Part shown: positions 43,275 through 51,469 of the stretch, piece after piece
How the letters are laid out: each line of letters starts with the position of its first letter
Numbering within the stretch: position 1 is the stretch's first letter
NCBI GenBank assembly: GCA_028278335.1
Contig: JANQEN010000210.1
Span: 35,765 to 99,764, forward strand
Direction of reading: 5' to 3'
Source: Chitinivibrionales bacterium
GTDB lineage: Bacteria; Fibrobacterota; Chitinivibrionia; Chitinivibrionales; JANQEN01
Length of the DNA stretch: 64,000 nucleotides
Notes under the pieces: model-generated
What the model saw: only the letters and a program-made list of their open reading frames with translations
What the model was told of the DNA's origin: nothing
Database searches by the model: none
Translations under genes and position numbers: made by a program

Positions 43275-44621
43275 GTGATTACAACAAAACCGGCAAAGGA
43301 GATTGCTGGTAAGATTACCTTACCCACTAATCCAGACCTTGTTCTTCTGGGTATGTGTGCTGCCTGTGCCAGTAATAAAAAGATCTCCTTTCAATCGATC
43401 CAATCAACACCCCTTATTGAGCAGTATAAGGCACTCTTTGCAGAGCATCTTCAATGGCATGATGATGGTTCACAATTACATTGCACCCCCCAACAATCCT
43501 GTGATGATCCAATTTATATACCCTTTGCCACACTTCCCTTTGTCGATTTTATTGTTTTCTCTCTTTTGGCCTGTGGAAAAATCCTCATTGTAAAAGAGGT
43601 GACCGGAGAGCGAATCGGCTATTGGCAAGCTCGGGCGAAGCAGTTTTGTTGTACTATCAACGCTGAACCGCAGGATGAAAAAGTTCGACTCTGGCTTGGA
43701 GAATCAAATCTTTCCATACCCCAAGAAATGGTGGATGCCAATGATCTTTCAATCCTTTTTGGCTTGGCCTGGGGTTTACACCAAAGCATCTCCTTTGAGA
43801 TTGACTATCCGCTACAAACACCACTGCGCCACCTGGCAATAGCTTGTGGATACAACTGCGAAACAAAGAGCACGATTGATCGCTCTACCAAAGATCCTCT
43901 GGCACGACATATGCGATTCTTTACGCAGAAGACAAAAGGGAAAAAAGAGCAGAAACAATCCTTTATTGTCACTGCCGACTTTACCAATGAAAACGACGAG
44001 GCGATCCTTTTAGATATTCCCGGTGACGACATCCTGGCCTCTCTTTTGTTACTTGCAAAATCGCTTGTACAAAAGGGGCTGTTGGTCATGGCCAATGTGC
44101 CCTCAGAGCAGTGGGCCAGTAGTATGCTTAATCTCATCCGGAAAATGCAGTGCCCTGTAGGCATTCAGGATGAACGAGACTCCTCATTTGGTACGACTGC
44201 CATGGTGAGTCTCCAGAAATTCAAATTAGTGGGACGCAAGGTTGAGTGTACGCCACTTTCTAACTTTGAGCGGCAACTGCCTGCCATGGCGATCCTTGCC
44301 AACTTCGCTTCTGGCCAATCGGTGTTTCGCGGATTAGAGGGTCTGCGTCTTGATAATCCAGATCGCCTTAAACAACTCCTCCTCTCTATTGAAAAAATGG
44401 GCGGAAGACATGGTGAAATGCCCGATGGAGTTGTTATCGATGGTGGTCAGCCCAGTGATGGATTTGACCTTACTGAGCACTTCACTGTTTCGCTTAATGG
44501 ATCCTGTGCAATGGCTGGGTTAAAATGTAATGGCCAGACTGTGGTCGAAGACACACAGCTTTTACAACGTTGGCCAGACTTTAACTCACTGATCAATACA
44601 ATGTGTACTTTTCGAGAGTAG
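43275..44621 (+). CDS. Divergent EPSP-synthase-like protein, active-site motifs degenerate
   Basis: 448 residues. The C-terminal half follows the AroA/MurA fold (ERQLPAMAILANFASGQSVFRGLEGLR ... TVVEDTQLLQRWPDF), and the gene sits in the slot where aroA follows tyrA. But the N-terminal PGDKSxSHR is GKITLPTNPD, and the LRxKESDR motif is LRLDNPDRL, so Lys, Ser and Glu residues needed for shikimate-3-phosphate and PEP chemistry are missing; the mid-section also diverges strongly. Either a very unusual AroA or a non-catalytic relative acting on TyrA/chorismate mutase. GTG start three bases after tyrA. Reading frame intact, so not a simple pseudogene. Confidence 0.65.
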   Translation: MITTKPAKEIAGKITLPTNPDLVLLGMCAACASNKKISFQSIQSTPLIEQYKALFAEHLQWHDDGSQLHCTPQQSCDDPIYIPFATLPFVDFIVFSLLACGKILIVKEVTGERIGYWQARAKQFCCTINAEPQDEKVRLWLGESNLSIPQEMVDANDLSILFGLAWGLHQSISFEIDYPLQTPLRHLAIACGYNCETKSTIDRSTKDPLARHMRFFTQKTKGKKEQKQSFIVTADFTNENDEAILLDIPGDDILASLLLLAKSLVQKGLLVMANVPSEQWASSMLNLIRKMQCPVGIQDERDSSFGTTAMVSLQKFKLVGRKVECTPLSNFERQLPAMAILANFASGQSVFRGLEGLRLDNPDRLKQLLLSIEKMGGRHGEMPDGVVIDGGQPSDGFDLTEHFTVSLNGSCAMAGLKCNGQTVVEDTQLLQRWPDFNSLINTMCTFRE

Positions 44622-44667
44622 AAAACTCTCTTTTTAATATAGGAGCAACTTCCTCTAAGGATTTGCT

Positions 44668-45564
44668 GTGGAAAAAATTAATTCCTTTGGTATTGTCGCA
44701 TTTAAGTCGTCCAAGATTATCAATTCTGTTCTTCTCCGTATTCAATCCTGGTCGGAACAGGAGAAGATTCCTGTCCGCTTTCATCCCCGTCTGGTAAAAC
44801 AACTTCCCCCAGAGGCAAAGCTCTGTGAGTCTGAGCAAGCACTTATTGATGAGAGCGACGCCCTAATCTCTATTGGTGGAGATGGCAGTTTCCTCTCGGT
44901 GGCTCACATGGTCAAATTCACTAACAAGCCGGTGATTGGAATCAACCTTGGAGGCCTAGGTTTTCTTGCTGATATTGACCCGGAACATATGGAAAGCAAT
45001 CTTAACAAAATCCATCGCGGTGAATATCAGGTGTTTAATCGAATGGTTCTCCAGGCCTGTCTTGTTCGTAAGGGAGAGTTGAAGGAAACCTTCTTTGCGC
45101 TTAATGATATCTTTATCAATCGATATTCCATGCCAAAGCTAACCTCAATCTCTGCATGGTACGGTGATGAGTTTATAACCACCTTTCAGGCAGACGGTAT
45201 CATTATTGCCACCCCCAGCGGCTCAACAGCTTACTCGCTCTCTGCAGGTGGCCCTATTGTGGAGCCGAACCTACCGGCAATTATCATCAATCCCATATGC
45301 CCCCACTCTCTTACAGAGCGGCCGCTCATACTTCCCTCAAACAAACCGATTCGTTTGATCATCAACAAAAAGAACCCGGAGCTCCTCCTTAGCGCTGATG
45401 GACTTGACTCAATAAAGTTAAAAAACAATGATGAAATTCTCATTGCTGACAAAGGGGATACCACCACACTCATTCAGCTCCCTGATAATACCTATTTTAA
45501 ATCATTACGTAACAAACTCAGTTGGGGACAGGATTATCGACAATGGAGAAATCATAAAAAATGA
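44668..45564 (+). CDS. nadK: NAD kinase
   Basis: 298 residues. The GGDGS motif (SIGGDGSFLS), NLGGLGFLAD and the TPSGSTAYSLSAGGPI catalytic loop are all present. Phosphorylates NAD to NADP. GTG start with AAGGATTTGCT upstream. Stop overlaps the recN start by four bases (ATGA). Confidence 0.96.
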   Translation: MEKINSFGIVAFKSSKIINSVLLRIQSWSEQEKIPVRFHPRLVKQLPPEAKLCESEQALIDESDALISIGGDGSFLSVAHMVKFTNKPVIGINLGGLGFLADIDPEHMESNLNKIHRGEYQVFNRMVLQACLVRKGELKETFFALNDIFINRYSMPKLTSISAWYGDEFITTFQADGIIIATPSGSTAYSLSAGGPIVEPNLPAIIINPICPHSLTERPLILPSNKPIRLIINKKNPELLLSADGLDSIKLKNNDEILIADKGDTTTLIQLPDNTYFKSLRNKLSWGQDYRQWRNHKK

Positions 45565-47249
45565 TTCGGGAGCTTTCCATTCGTAACCTTGCCATAATAG
45601 ATTCCCTCTCTCTGGAATTCTTTAAGGGTTTTTCTGTTTTTACTGGTGAGACCGGTGCTGGAAAATCAATTCTTATTGAAGCAATTGGCCTAATTCTCGG
45701 TGAGCGAGCCTCCTCTGAGCTGGTTCGCAGCGGCAATGACGAGTGTGAGATTACCGGTGTTTTCGAAGTAAATCCTCAGCAAAAACTGCTCGGTACCCTT
45801 TTACACGATGCAGATATTCGCTGTGAAGACAACACCCTTATCATTCGAAGAATTATTGCGCGGAATGGTAGAAATCGAGTGCATATCAATCAAACACCCA
45901 CCCCGCTGTCAACGCTAAAAGCGATTGGCGATCATCTGGTTGACCTGCACGGACAGCATGAACACCAGGCACTTTTAAAACCTGAGACTGCAAATCACCT
46001 TATCAACCAACTACCGACAGTCAAGCCACTCTGGGACAGCTACCAAGAGACCTTTACCACATATACTCATATTAAAGAGGAACTTGCTCAGTTTGATCGA
46101 AAAGTTGCACAGGATAAACAGATGCGAGATCTTATTGCCTTTCAGTATCAGGAGCTTAAAGAGATGGCACTCTCTCCAGATGAGGAGAGTGCCTTAGAAG
46201 AGGAATACACCTTGCTCTCTTCACACACCGATCGTATGGAGAGTATTGCCAGCATAGCCGCTGCAATTGACGGGAGCAATCAAACTGATTCATTGGATCG
46301 ACAGATTGCTACCATTAAGAAAAATTTAGAGAGCCTTGCAAAATTTGATACCACAGCCAATCCCTGGTTAGAGGATGTTGAGAACGCTCAAAATATGCTT
46401 TCTGAGTTAAGTGCATTCTGTAGCTCCTATTTAACTGATAGTGAGAACCAAGCAAATCCTCAACGACTGGAACAGATTAATAGTAGACTGGCAAAAATCC
46501 AACGACTTAAAAAGAAGTATCACTGCACCTTTACAGAGCTGTGCACAAAGGAGACGTCCCTCAAAAACCAACTCGACTCAATCGAAAACAGCGAATCCGA
46601 TCGGACCGAGCTGCTAAAACGGGTTACCAATCATGAAAATCAATGCCTTGACATTGCAAGAAAACTTAATGAAGCACGCTCAAAAGCCACGTTGGAATTT
46701 GATAGAGCTATCACAAAACAGATGACGCGCTTAGGTTTTACCGGAGGTTCCTGGCAAACCACCTTTGTACCCGAAGAGAAGCTTATGGCCAATGGGCTAG
46801 AGACGATTCTTTTTGAGGTGCGGACCAATGTGGGCGAGCCCTTCTTACCTCTTGCAAAGACCGCTTCCGGTGGTGAAATTTCGCGGCTTATGCTGGCAAT
46901 CAAAACAGTCCTTGCCTCCCAGGATACTATTCCCATTCTAATATTCGACGAGATCGACTCCGGTATTGGTGGACATCTGGCAAAGGAGGTCGCAGCTTCT
47001 CTCTATGCTCTTCGACAGTCACACCAGGTGCTGTGCATATCACATTTGCATCAAATCGCCTCGTTAGCGGACTCCCACTATCATGTGTATAAAAAAGCCG
47101 AGAAAAATCGTACAGTAACCCAGGTTGCCATTTTAAATGAAGAACAGCAGATTGAGGAGATCTCTCGAATGCTTGGTAGTGACTCCACCGTATCAAAGGA
47201 CCATGCACGAGAATTAGTACTACGAAAAAAGGAACTCTTTAAAAGTTAG
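45561..47249 (+). CDS. recN: DNA repair protein RecN
   Basis: 562 residues, SMC-like. Walker A GETGAGKSILIEAIG, DLHGQHEHQAL near the first globular half, a central coiled coil (about 150-380), and the ABC signature/Walker B ASGGEISRLMLAIK ... ILIFDEIDSGIGG. Acts at double-strand breaks. Last gene of the plus-strand run that starts at greA; its stop overlaps the convergent ParA-M23 stop. Confidence 0.96.
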   Translation: MIRELSIRNLAIIDSLSLEFFKGFSVFTGETGAGKSILIEAIGLILGERASSELVRSGNDECEITGVFEVNPQQKLLGTLLHDADIRCEDNTLIIRRIIARNGRNRVHINQTPTPLSTLKAIGDHLVDLHGQHEHQALLKPETANHLINQLPTVKPLWDSYQETFTTYTHIKEELAQFDRKVAQDKQMRDLIAFQYQELKEMALSPDEESALEEEYTLLSSHTDRMESIASIAAAIDGSNQTDSLDRQIATIKKNLESLAKFDTTANPWLEDVENAQNMLSELSAFCSSYLTDSENQANPQRLEQINSRLAKIQRLKKKYHCTFTELCTKETSLKNQLDSIENSESDRTELLKRVTNHENQCLDIARKLNEARSKATLEFDRAITKQMTRLGFTGGSWQTTFVPEEKLMANGLETILFEVRTNVGEPFLPLAKTASGGEISRLMLAIKTVLASQDTIPILIFDEIDSGIGGHLAKEVAASLYALRQSHQVLCISHLHQIASLADSHYHVYKKAEKNRTVTQVAILNEEQQIEEISRMLGSDSTVSKDHARELVLRKKELFKS

Positions 47250-49087
47250 TCAGCTTGAGCGTGATAACGTTCTTTATAGAAGAAAAGTTTTGGGTCGGTC
47301 ACTCTATAACGCTTACGGCCAAAGTGAATGCCCTGCTTTGAGGGGGTGTAAATACCATAGCCCACATGGACATGGGGCCCACTGGTACGACCGGTCATGC
47401 CGATAGTTCCCAGGGATTGTCCCTTTTTGATTTTATCACCGGAGTTTACATAACGTTTACCCATATGGGCAAAAAAGAGTACCATATTATCTTTAACAAC
47501 ACCAACCATTCTACCTGCTGAGGCGCTATTACGAAGATAGGCGACACCCTCAATTGGGGTAATAATTTCTGTGCCCAAGTCTGCAGCGACATCAATGCCA
47601 TAGTGTGGTGTGCCACCACCGGTGCCTCGCTCGCACCAATCCCCTGTAATATACGAGTGCTCATCGACAACCATGGCCATAAAGTATTTGTATACGGGGA
47701 TGAGCTTTTGCGACTTTGAGGAATTGATCGAAGCCGGGGGATAAAAGGCAACCACTGTGCCCTTAGGCACATGCATGGTTGCAGGTATTTTTTTCTCCGA
47801 AGGCATGCGGGTCATATTATGTATGGCAACAACCTCTTTGATATAGGTATTGATTTGTCTTCTACTGGGTACAATAGCACAGAATTGACAAATCGCATGC
47901 TTGGCAAGCTTAGTAATTGATTCACCATTGGTAAAGGTGTGCTCAAAGACGTTCTCTTTGTTCTCGACGAGCTGTTGCGGCACCATAGGCCGTGGGACAG
48001 AGAAGCTCGACACTGGTTCATTGAATAGAAAAATTGAAAGAATAATCAATGCAGCCAGAGCTTTAATCGTTGCTGGCATATACTGCTTAAAAGTAAAAAG
48101 CGGATGTCTGGCATGAGGATTTATCGGATTATTTAAAACATATTGCACATGTTTAGCTAACTTGTCGAAGGCTTTGGCTACAGCCGAGTATTGTCGATAC
48201 TCGTACACCGGTTTGCCCATATCCTGTGCATTATGTACTGTTGCTGACTCGGGAATTTCTAAATCAAATAGAATTGATTGAGGCAAGACCGACACTCCGG
48301 TACTATTGCTAAATACGACCTGCTCACAGAGGCTCTCTAAAAAGTACCGGTTCTCTTGCATGGTCCGCGTCTTTCCCTTGATCTTGGAGCTCTTTTTGCC
48401 AAAAACCTCATTTTTAATAATCCGTATCCGCACACGGGGATTACGCTGTGCTAACTTTTTAATATTCTTGAGGTAGTTGTAAAGACTCCGCGTAGAGAGA
48501 GCATTGAGTGTTACGGGAATCAAATTGAGGTCACTATGAATATAGAGGGTTCGTGTGAGCCGATTCCACACAGAGGGAGTGTCTAAAATGACATACTTAT
48601 AATATTTTCGACAGATCTGAAGGTTATAGACAAAATTATGAAAATGAAAAAAGTGGGTCCTATTAAAAAGGTCCGGTGTTGCCGGAACCAAATCTAATCC
48701 ATTTCCTATGGGTACAGCCAGAGATTTTACTGACCCAGCACCCACAATCTGAGGAAAAAGAGATGATTCACCCTTCCTAACAAAGGAGGTAACTCGTTGT
48801 TTTAAAGTCTCCTTTGGTGGTAGGTCATGATTCTCAGTGGTGAATCGACTATTAAAAAGATCCCAGGATGAGCTCTTGAATTTTAAAGGATCCTTGCCAT
48901 AGGCATGGGTAGCACTCCCCTGCACATCTAAATCGACAAGTAAGGTCGGTCCTCGCTTAGAAAGGGCTGCGGCCAGGTTGGTAGCCACTGTTGACTTACC
49001 GACCCCACCTTTGATATTGGCAACATGAATTATGCCACCATTATCATTCTCTGAGAAAAGAAGTTTCTTGCCCTTTTTATTCGTCAC
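47246..49087 (-). CDS. ParA/MinD-type ATPase fused to a membrane segment, LysM-like region and M23 peptidase
   Basis: 613 residues in one open frame. Residues about 18-315: deviant-Walker ATPase (IKGGVGKSTVATNLA, LLVDLDVQGSAT, the VILDTPS strand and a Soj-like VPVT..ALS region). Residues about 341-357: single membrane segment with basic residues before it, which puts the ATPase inside and the rest outside. About 385-450: LysM-like (TNGESITKLAKHA ... HVPKGTVVAFYPP). About 490-600: LytM/M23 with zinc ligands H495/D499 (HYGIDVAAD), H541 (FFAHMG) and H572/H574 (HVHVG), so a peptidoglycan endopeptidase is expected. GTG start with AGGATC upstream. Third gene after a histidine kinase and pseudo-receiver (20-base gap). 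I know of no described protein with this order; function (spatially guided wall cleavage) is inference. Confidence 0.85.
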   Translation of the reverse strand: MTNKKGKKLLFSENDNGGIIHVANIKGGVGKSTVATNLAAALSKRGPTLLVDLDVQGSATHAYGKDPLKFKSSSWDLFNSRFTTENHDLPPKETLKQRVTSFVRKGESSLFPQIVGAGSVKSLAVPIGNGLDLVPATPDLFNRTHFFHFHNFVYNLQICRKYYKYVILDTPSVWNRLTRTLYIHSDLNLIPVTLNALSTRSLYNYLKNIKKLAQRNPRVRIRIIKNEVFGKKSSKIKGKTRTMQENRYFLESLCEQVVFSNSTGVSVLPQSILFDLEIPESATVHNAQDMGKPVYEYRQYSAVAKAFDKLAKHVQYVLNNPINPHARHPLFTFKQYMPATIKALAALIILSIFLFNEPVSSFSVPRPMVPQQLVENKENVFEHTFTNGESITKLAKHAICQFCAIVPSRRQINTYIKEVVAIHNMTRMPSEKKIPATMHVPKGTVVAFYPPASINSSKSQKLIPVYKYFMAMVVDEHSYITGDWCERGTGGGTPHYGIDVAADLGTEIITPIEGVAYLRNSASAGRMVGVVKDNMVLFFAHMGKRYVNSGDKIKKGQSLGTIGMTGRTSGPHVHVGYGIYTPSKQGIHFGRKRYRVTDPKLFFYKERYHAQAD

Positions 49088-49107
49088 CGTTAGTGATCCT
49101 ACGGTTA

Positions 49108-49452
49108 TCAGTCAACTTCGGCTACAATATCATCAACCTCGACTGGTTTTACAATAATCTTATCCTGGTCTGTATTTAATCTATCGGCAAGTCCGGTGTA
49201 ATTCTCCGGTGCATTGTAATAAATAATTGGAATACTTTCAAAATCCTTAATACTATCAAAGTAGGTAAAGATCGATTTACTATGCTGAAGAGCTTCAACA
49301 TTCATTAAAATTCTATCCGGCGATGAGCTGTTAAGCGCTTCTAAGAATTCTCCTGTTGCCGAACAACCTATAACATCATGTCCCTTTTCCTGCAACAGAT
49401 TGGAAAATTCCTCTTTCCGAATTTTTGATTCCTCCAAAACAACCACCTTCAC
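49108..49452 (-). CDS. Pseudo-receiver (phospho-acceptor Asp replaced by Asn)
   Basis: 114-residue single receiver-like domain. The acidic pair is E7/E8 (VVLEES), the phospho-acceptor position is Asn 51 (RILMNVEAL), the switch Thr/Ser is Asn 80, and Lys 102 (KPVE) is kept. Phosphorylation is thus not expected. Its start overlaps the histidine-kinase stop by four bases (ATGA), and the ParA-M23 gene begins 20 bases after it, so the three are translated as a unit. Could be an adaptor that docks on the kinase or on the ATPase. Confidence 0.8.
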   Translation of the reverse strand: MKVVVLEESKIRKEEFSNLLQEKGHDVIGCSATGEFLEALNSSSPDRILMNVEALQHSKSIFTYFDSIKDFESIPIIYYNAPENYTGLADRLNTDQDKIIVKPVEVDDIVAEVD

Positions 49453-50144
49453 AATAACTCCTCCTTTATAGCAAGCGGAAAATGAATTATAACATTTGTC
49501 CCCATCTCTGCGTCTTTCTCAACAGATACGGTTCCCTTATGTGCGTCAATCACATTCTTTACAAAAGAAAGCCCCAGACCAAGAGAGCCTTTTTTTCCAT
49601 ATGAAACAAAAGGTTTAAGAAGTGTTTCTTCTAGCTCTCCCGGTATTCCCGGACCATCATCAGAAACAGTCAAAACTGCCTGATGACCTTCATTTTTTAA
49701 ATTGACTGCTATGGTACCACCCTCTGAAAGGGCATCCTTAGCATTGCCAATAACTTTACTAATCGCCTTTAAAAGATTGATCCTATCACCAAAACAGTAT
49801 AGGTCTTCTTCCAACGAGGACACAACCTCTATGGAGCGCGATTTCATTATGTCAACAAATTCTTGGATTGTCTCATTGACAACCTCGGAAAGACAAACCT
49901 TTTCATGGGTAAACCGTAACGGCTCAGGAGCCGTGGCCCATGTCACCTCACTGCAAACCCCGTCGAATTTAACAAGCGATTCCTGAATAATGGAACAGTA
50001 AGTAAGTATTGATTCATCTTCCGTATTTTTCTCAATCAATTGAACAAATCCACTAATACCACTCAGTGGATTTTTCATATCATGTATTACTTTTGAAATG
50101 ATTTTATGTAGTAATTGTAATTGTTCTGTGTCCACGTCTCCCAC
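49449..50144 (-). CDS. Soluble histidine kinase without sensor domain
   Basis: 231 residues: dimerisation/phospho-acceptor helix with VIHDMKNPLSGISGF (H21) and a HATPase domain with the N-box VIGNAKDAL, DDGPGIP and SLGLGLSFVK. There is no sensor, membrane or PAS region, so input must come from a partner protein. GTG start with weak GAG ribosome site. First gene of the three-gene set kinase/pseudo-receiver/ParA-M23; since the paired receiver cannot take phosphate, either another receiver is the target or the kinase works by ATP-dependent conformation. Confidence 0.88.
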   Translation of the reverse strand: MGDVDTEQLQLLHKIISKVIHDMKNPLSGISGFVQLIEKNTEDESILTYCSIIQESLVKFDGVCSEVTWATAPEPLRFTHEKVCLSEVVNETIQEFVDIMKSRSIEVVSSLEEDLYCFGDRINLLKAISKVIGNAKDALSEGGTIAVNLKNEGHQAVLTVSDDGPGIPGELEETLLKPFVSYGKKGSLGLGLSFVKNVIDAHKGTVSVEKDAEMGTNVIIHFPLAIKEELL

Positions 50145-50249
50145 ACTATCTCAAATGCATGTTCTTTAATTATACTCAATTGTTGAAGAAAATTCAAACA
50201 ACTGCTATAACTACATTGAGAGAAAAGGAGATACAGAAAAATTACCTGA

Positions 50250-50924
50250 TTATAAGTGTGTTAATACAGCGAGAAGGCCTTCAGCCTTTTTACCATAATC
50301 TTGAGAAAGTGTGTCTGAAACCAGTTCATTGCAAAAGGTTTTTGCTTTTTCAGTATTACCGTTCTTTTTATTCAAAAGAGCCATCTTCCAGCGGACAGAG
50401 GGATGACGGTAGCGCACTGACACATCCTTAAGAGCGCGATTAAAATAGTCCATAGCTAAATCATCATTTCCCATGGCCTCATAGCAGGTAGCCAAAGCAA
50501 TAAGCGCTTCGCCTTGAATAAATCCTTTGCCATTCTTGTTGTTTACTGTTGATTCAAAGGAGGCTAAGGCCTCATCATAGCGACCATTGGCAAGATGGAT
50601 CTGCCCAACCAAATAGGCACTATAAGCTCCATGGGCAGTATTGCTAAATTCATCGGTTACACTGGAAAAAGCCTCTAAGGCATTATCCTCTTCAGCTGCT
50701 GCAAGATGAAGCATACCTCTTCCAAATCCCTCTTGGGCTCCTTCAAGCTTCTTCCGACCTAAATAGTTCATAACCTGAAATCCAGCCAAGATCAAAATAA
50801 TGACAATCAAAGCAGAAATAATTCTATTGCTGTTTGCCTTTAAGGCCTGCTGTGTTTTTGCGATAGACTCCAACACCGGATCATGACGCAATTCTTCCTT
50901 TTTTTTGTTGTATTTTATGTTCAA
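50250..50924 (-). CDS. Membrane-anchored TPR protein (YfgM/BamD-like)
   Basis: 224 residues. Cytoplasmic basic start, one membrane segment about 35-52 (ISALIVIILILAGFQVMNYL), then about four TPR-type helical pairs (AYLVGQIHLANGRYDEALASFES; ALATCYEAMGNDDLAMDYFNRAL). Resembles YfgM-type periplasmic TPR chaperone partners of the Sec translocon. Same strand as the kinase module 105 bases downstream, co-transcription possible. Ribosome site AGGAGCTTC. Confidence 0.78.
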   Translation of the reverse strand: MNIKYNKKKEELRHDPVLESIAKTQQALKANSNRIISALIVIILILAGFQVMNYLGRKKLEGAQEGFGRGMLHLAAAEEDNALEAFSSVTDEFSNTAHGAYSAYLVGQIHLANGRYDEALASFESTVNNKNGKGFIQGEALIALATCYEAMGNDDLAMDYFNRALKDVSVRYRHPSVRWKMALLNKKNGNTEKAKTFCNELVSDTLSQDYGKKAEGLLAVLTHL

Positions 50925-51469
50925 AGAAGCTCCTTGATCGAATTTAATACTATAATAGATAAAAATAATTAGTAAAAATGCTTCAAAAGAGCTATAAAAG
51001 TCAAGTCCTTCGGTTTAATTGCCCATACTTTTTTCAAATTAAACTCAATTCATCATAGATTCAGCTAGAATTTTACATGAAATTGGACCGATAATACAGA
51101 CGTATTAAACTATTCTCATACCTCATGGAAGATTTTTGATCATTTAACTATAGACATGCCCTTCAACCCATTCTAAATCATGCTCTTGCATTATATTATC
51201 TAATCTCCCCATAAAATGTGGATTAAAAAGAATGACATGCATCGCTTAGGCTAACACAAATTCAAAAGAGTCCCCCACCTTGATTACATTTTTCTGTTTC
51301 AAAGCAGGATAACCATAGACTCGATAATTTAAAATTATTTAAGAGAATAGTTTTATTGTAGCCTCTTTAATTATATAATAAACAATATGATACTTGGATG
51401 TATGGTCGTCCCAGTTAGGATTGTGTTGACTTTATTGAGCGACAAAACACCTTTTTCAAATTGAGTATT
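50925..51469. other. Divergent intergenic region with a degraded coding remnant
   Basis: Long spacer between divergent genes. The minus strand at 51144-51338 contains two consecutive in-frame coding-like pieces listed separately. The rest is AT-rich; a TTGACT near 51427 may belong to the promoter of the phosphatase gene, without a good -10 match. Confidence 0.4.
51144..51338 (-). pseudogene. Possible decayed gene fragment
   Basis: Two adjacent segments in the same minus-strand frame, split by one TAA (51246-51248): about 30 codons (…YGYPALKQKNVIKVGDSFEF…) and then ATG plus 31 codons (MHVILFNPHFMGRLDNIMQE…). Both have ordinary protein composition in an AT-rich spacer, as expected for a gene broken by a nonsense mutation and truncated at both ends. 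No family recognised and no ribosome site. Confidence 0.35.

Noticed and set aside
43303-43593. ORF inside the AroA-like gene
   Set aside because: Shadow frame; the longer frame is continuous with operon spacing and fold matches.
43275-44621. MurA or an ordinary AroA
   Set aside because: MurA's KNAAL/Cys loop is absent, and canonical AroA active-site motifs are missing, so only the fold family is claimed.
47446-47772. 108-codon minus-strand ORF inside the ParA-M23 gene
   Set aside because: Another frame of the M23 region; no start signal.
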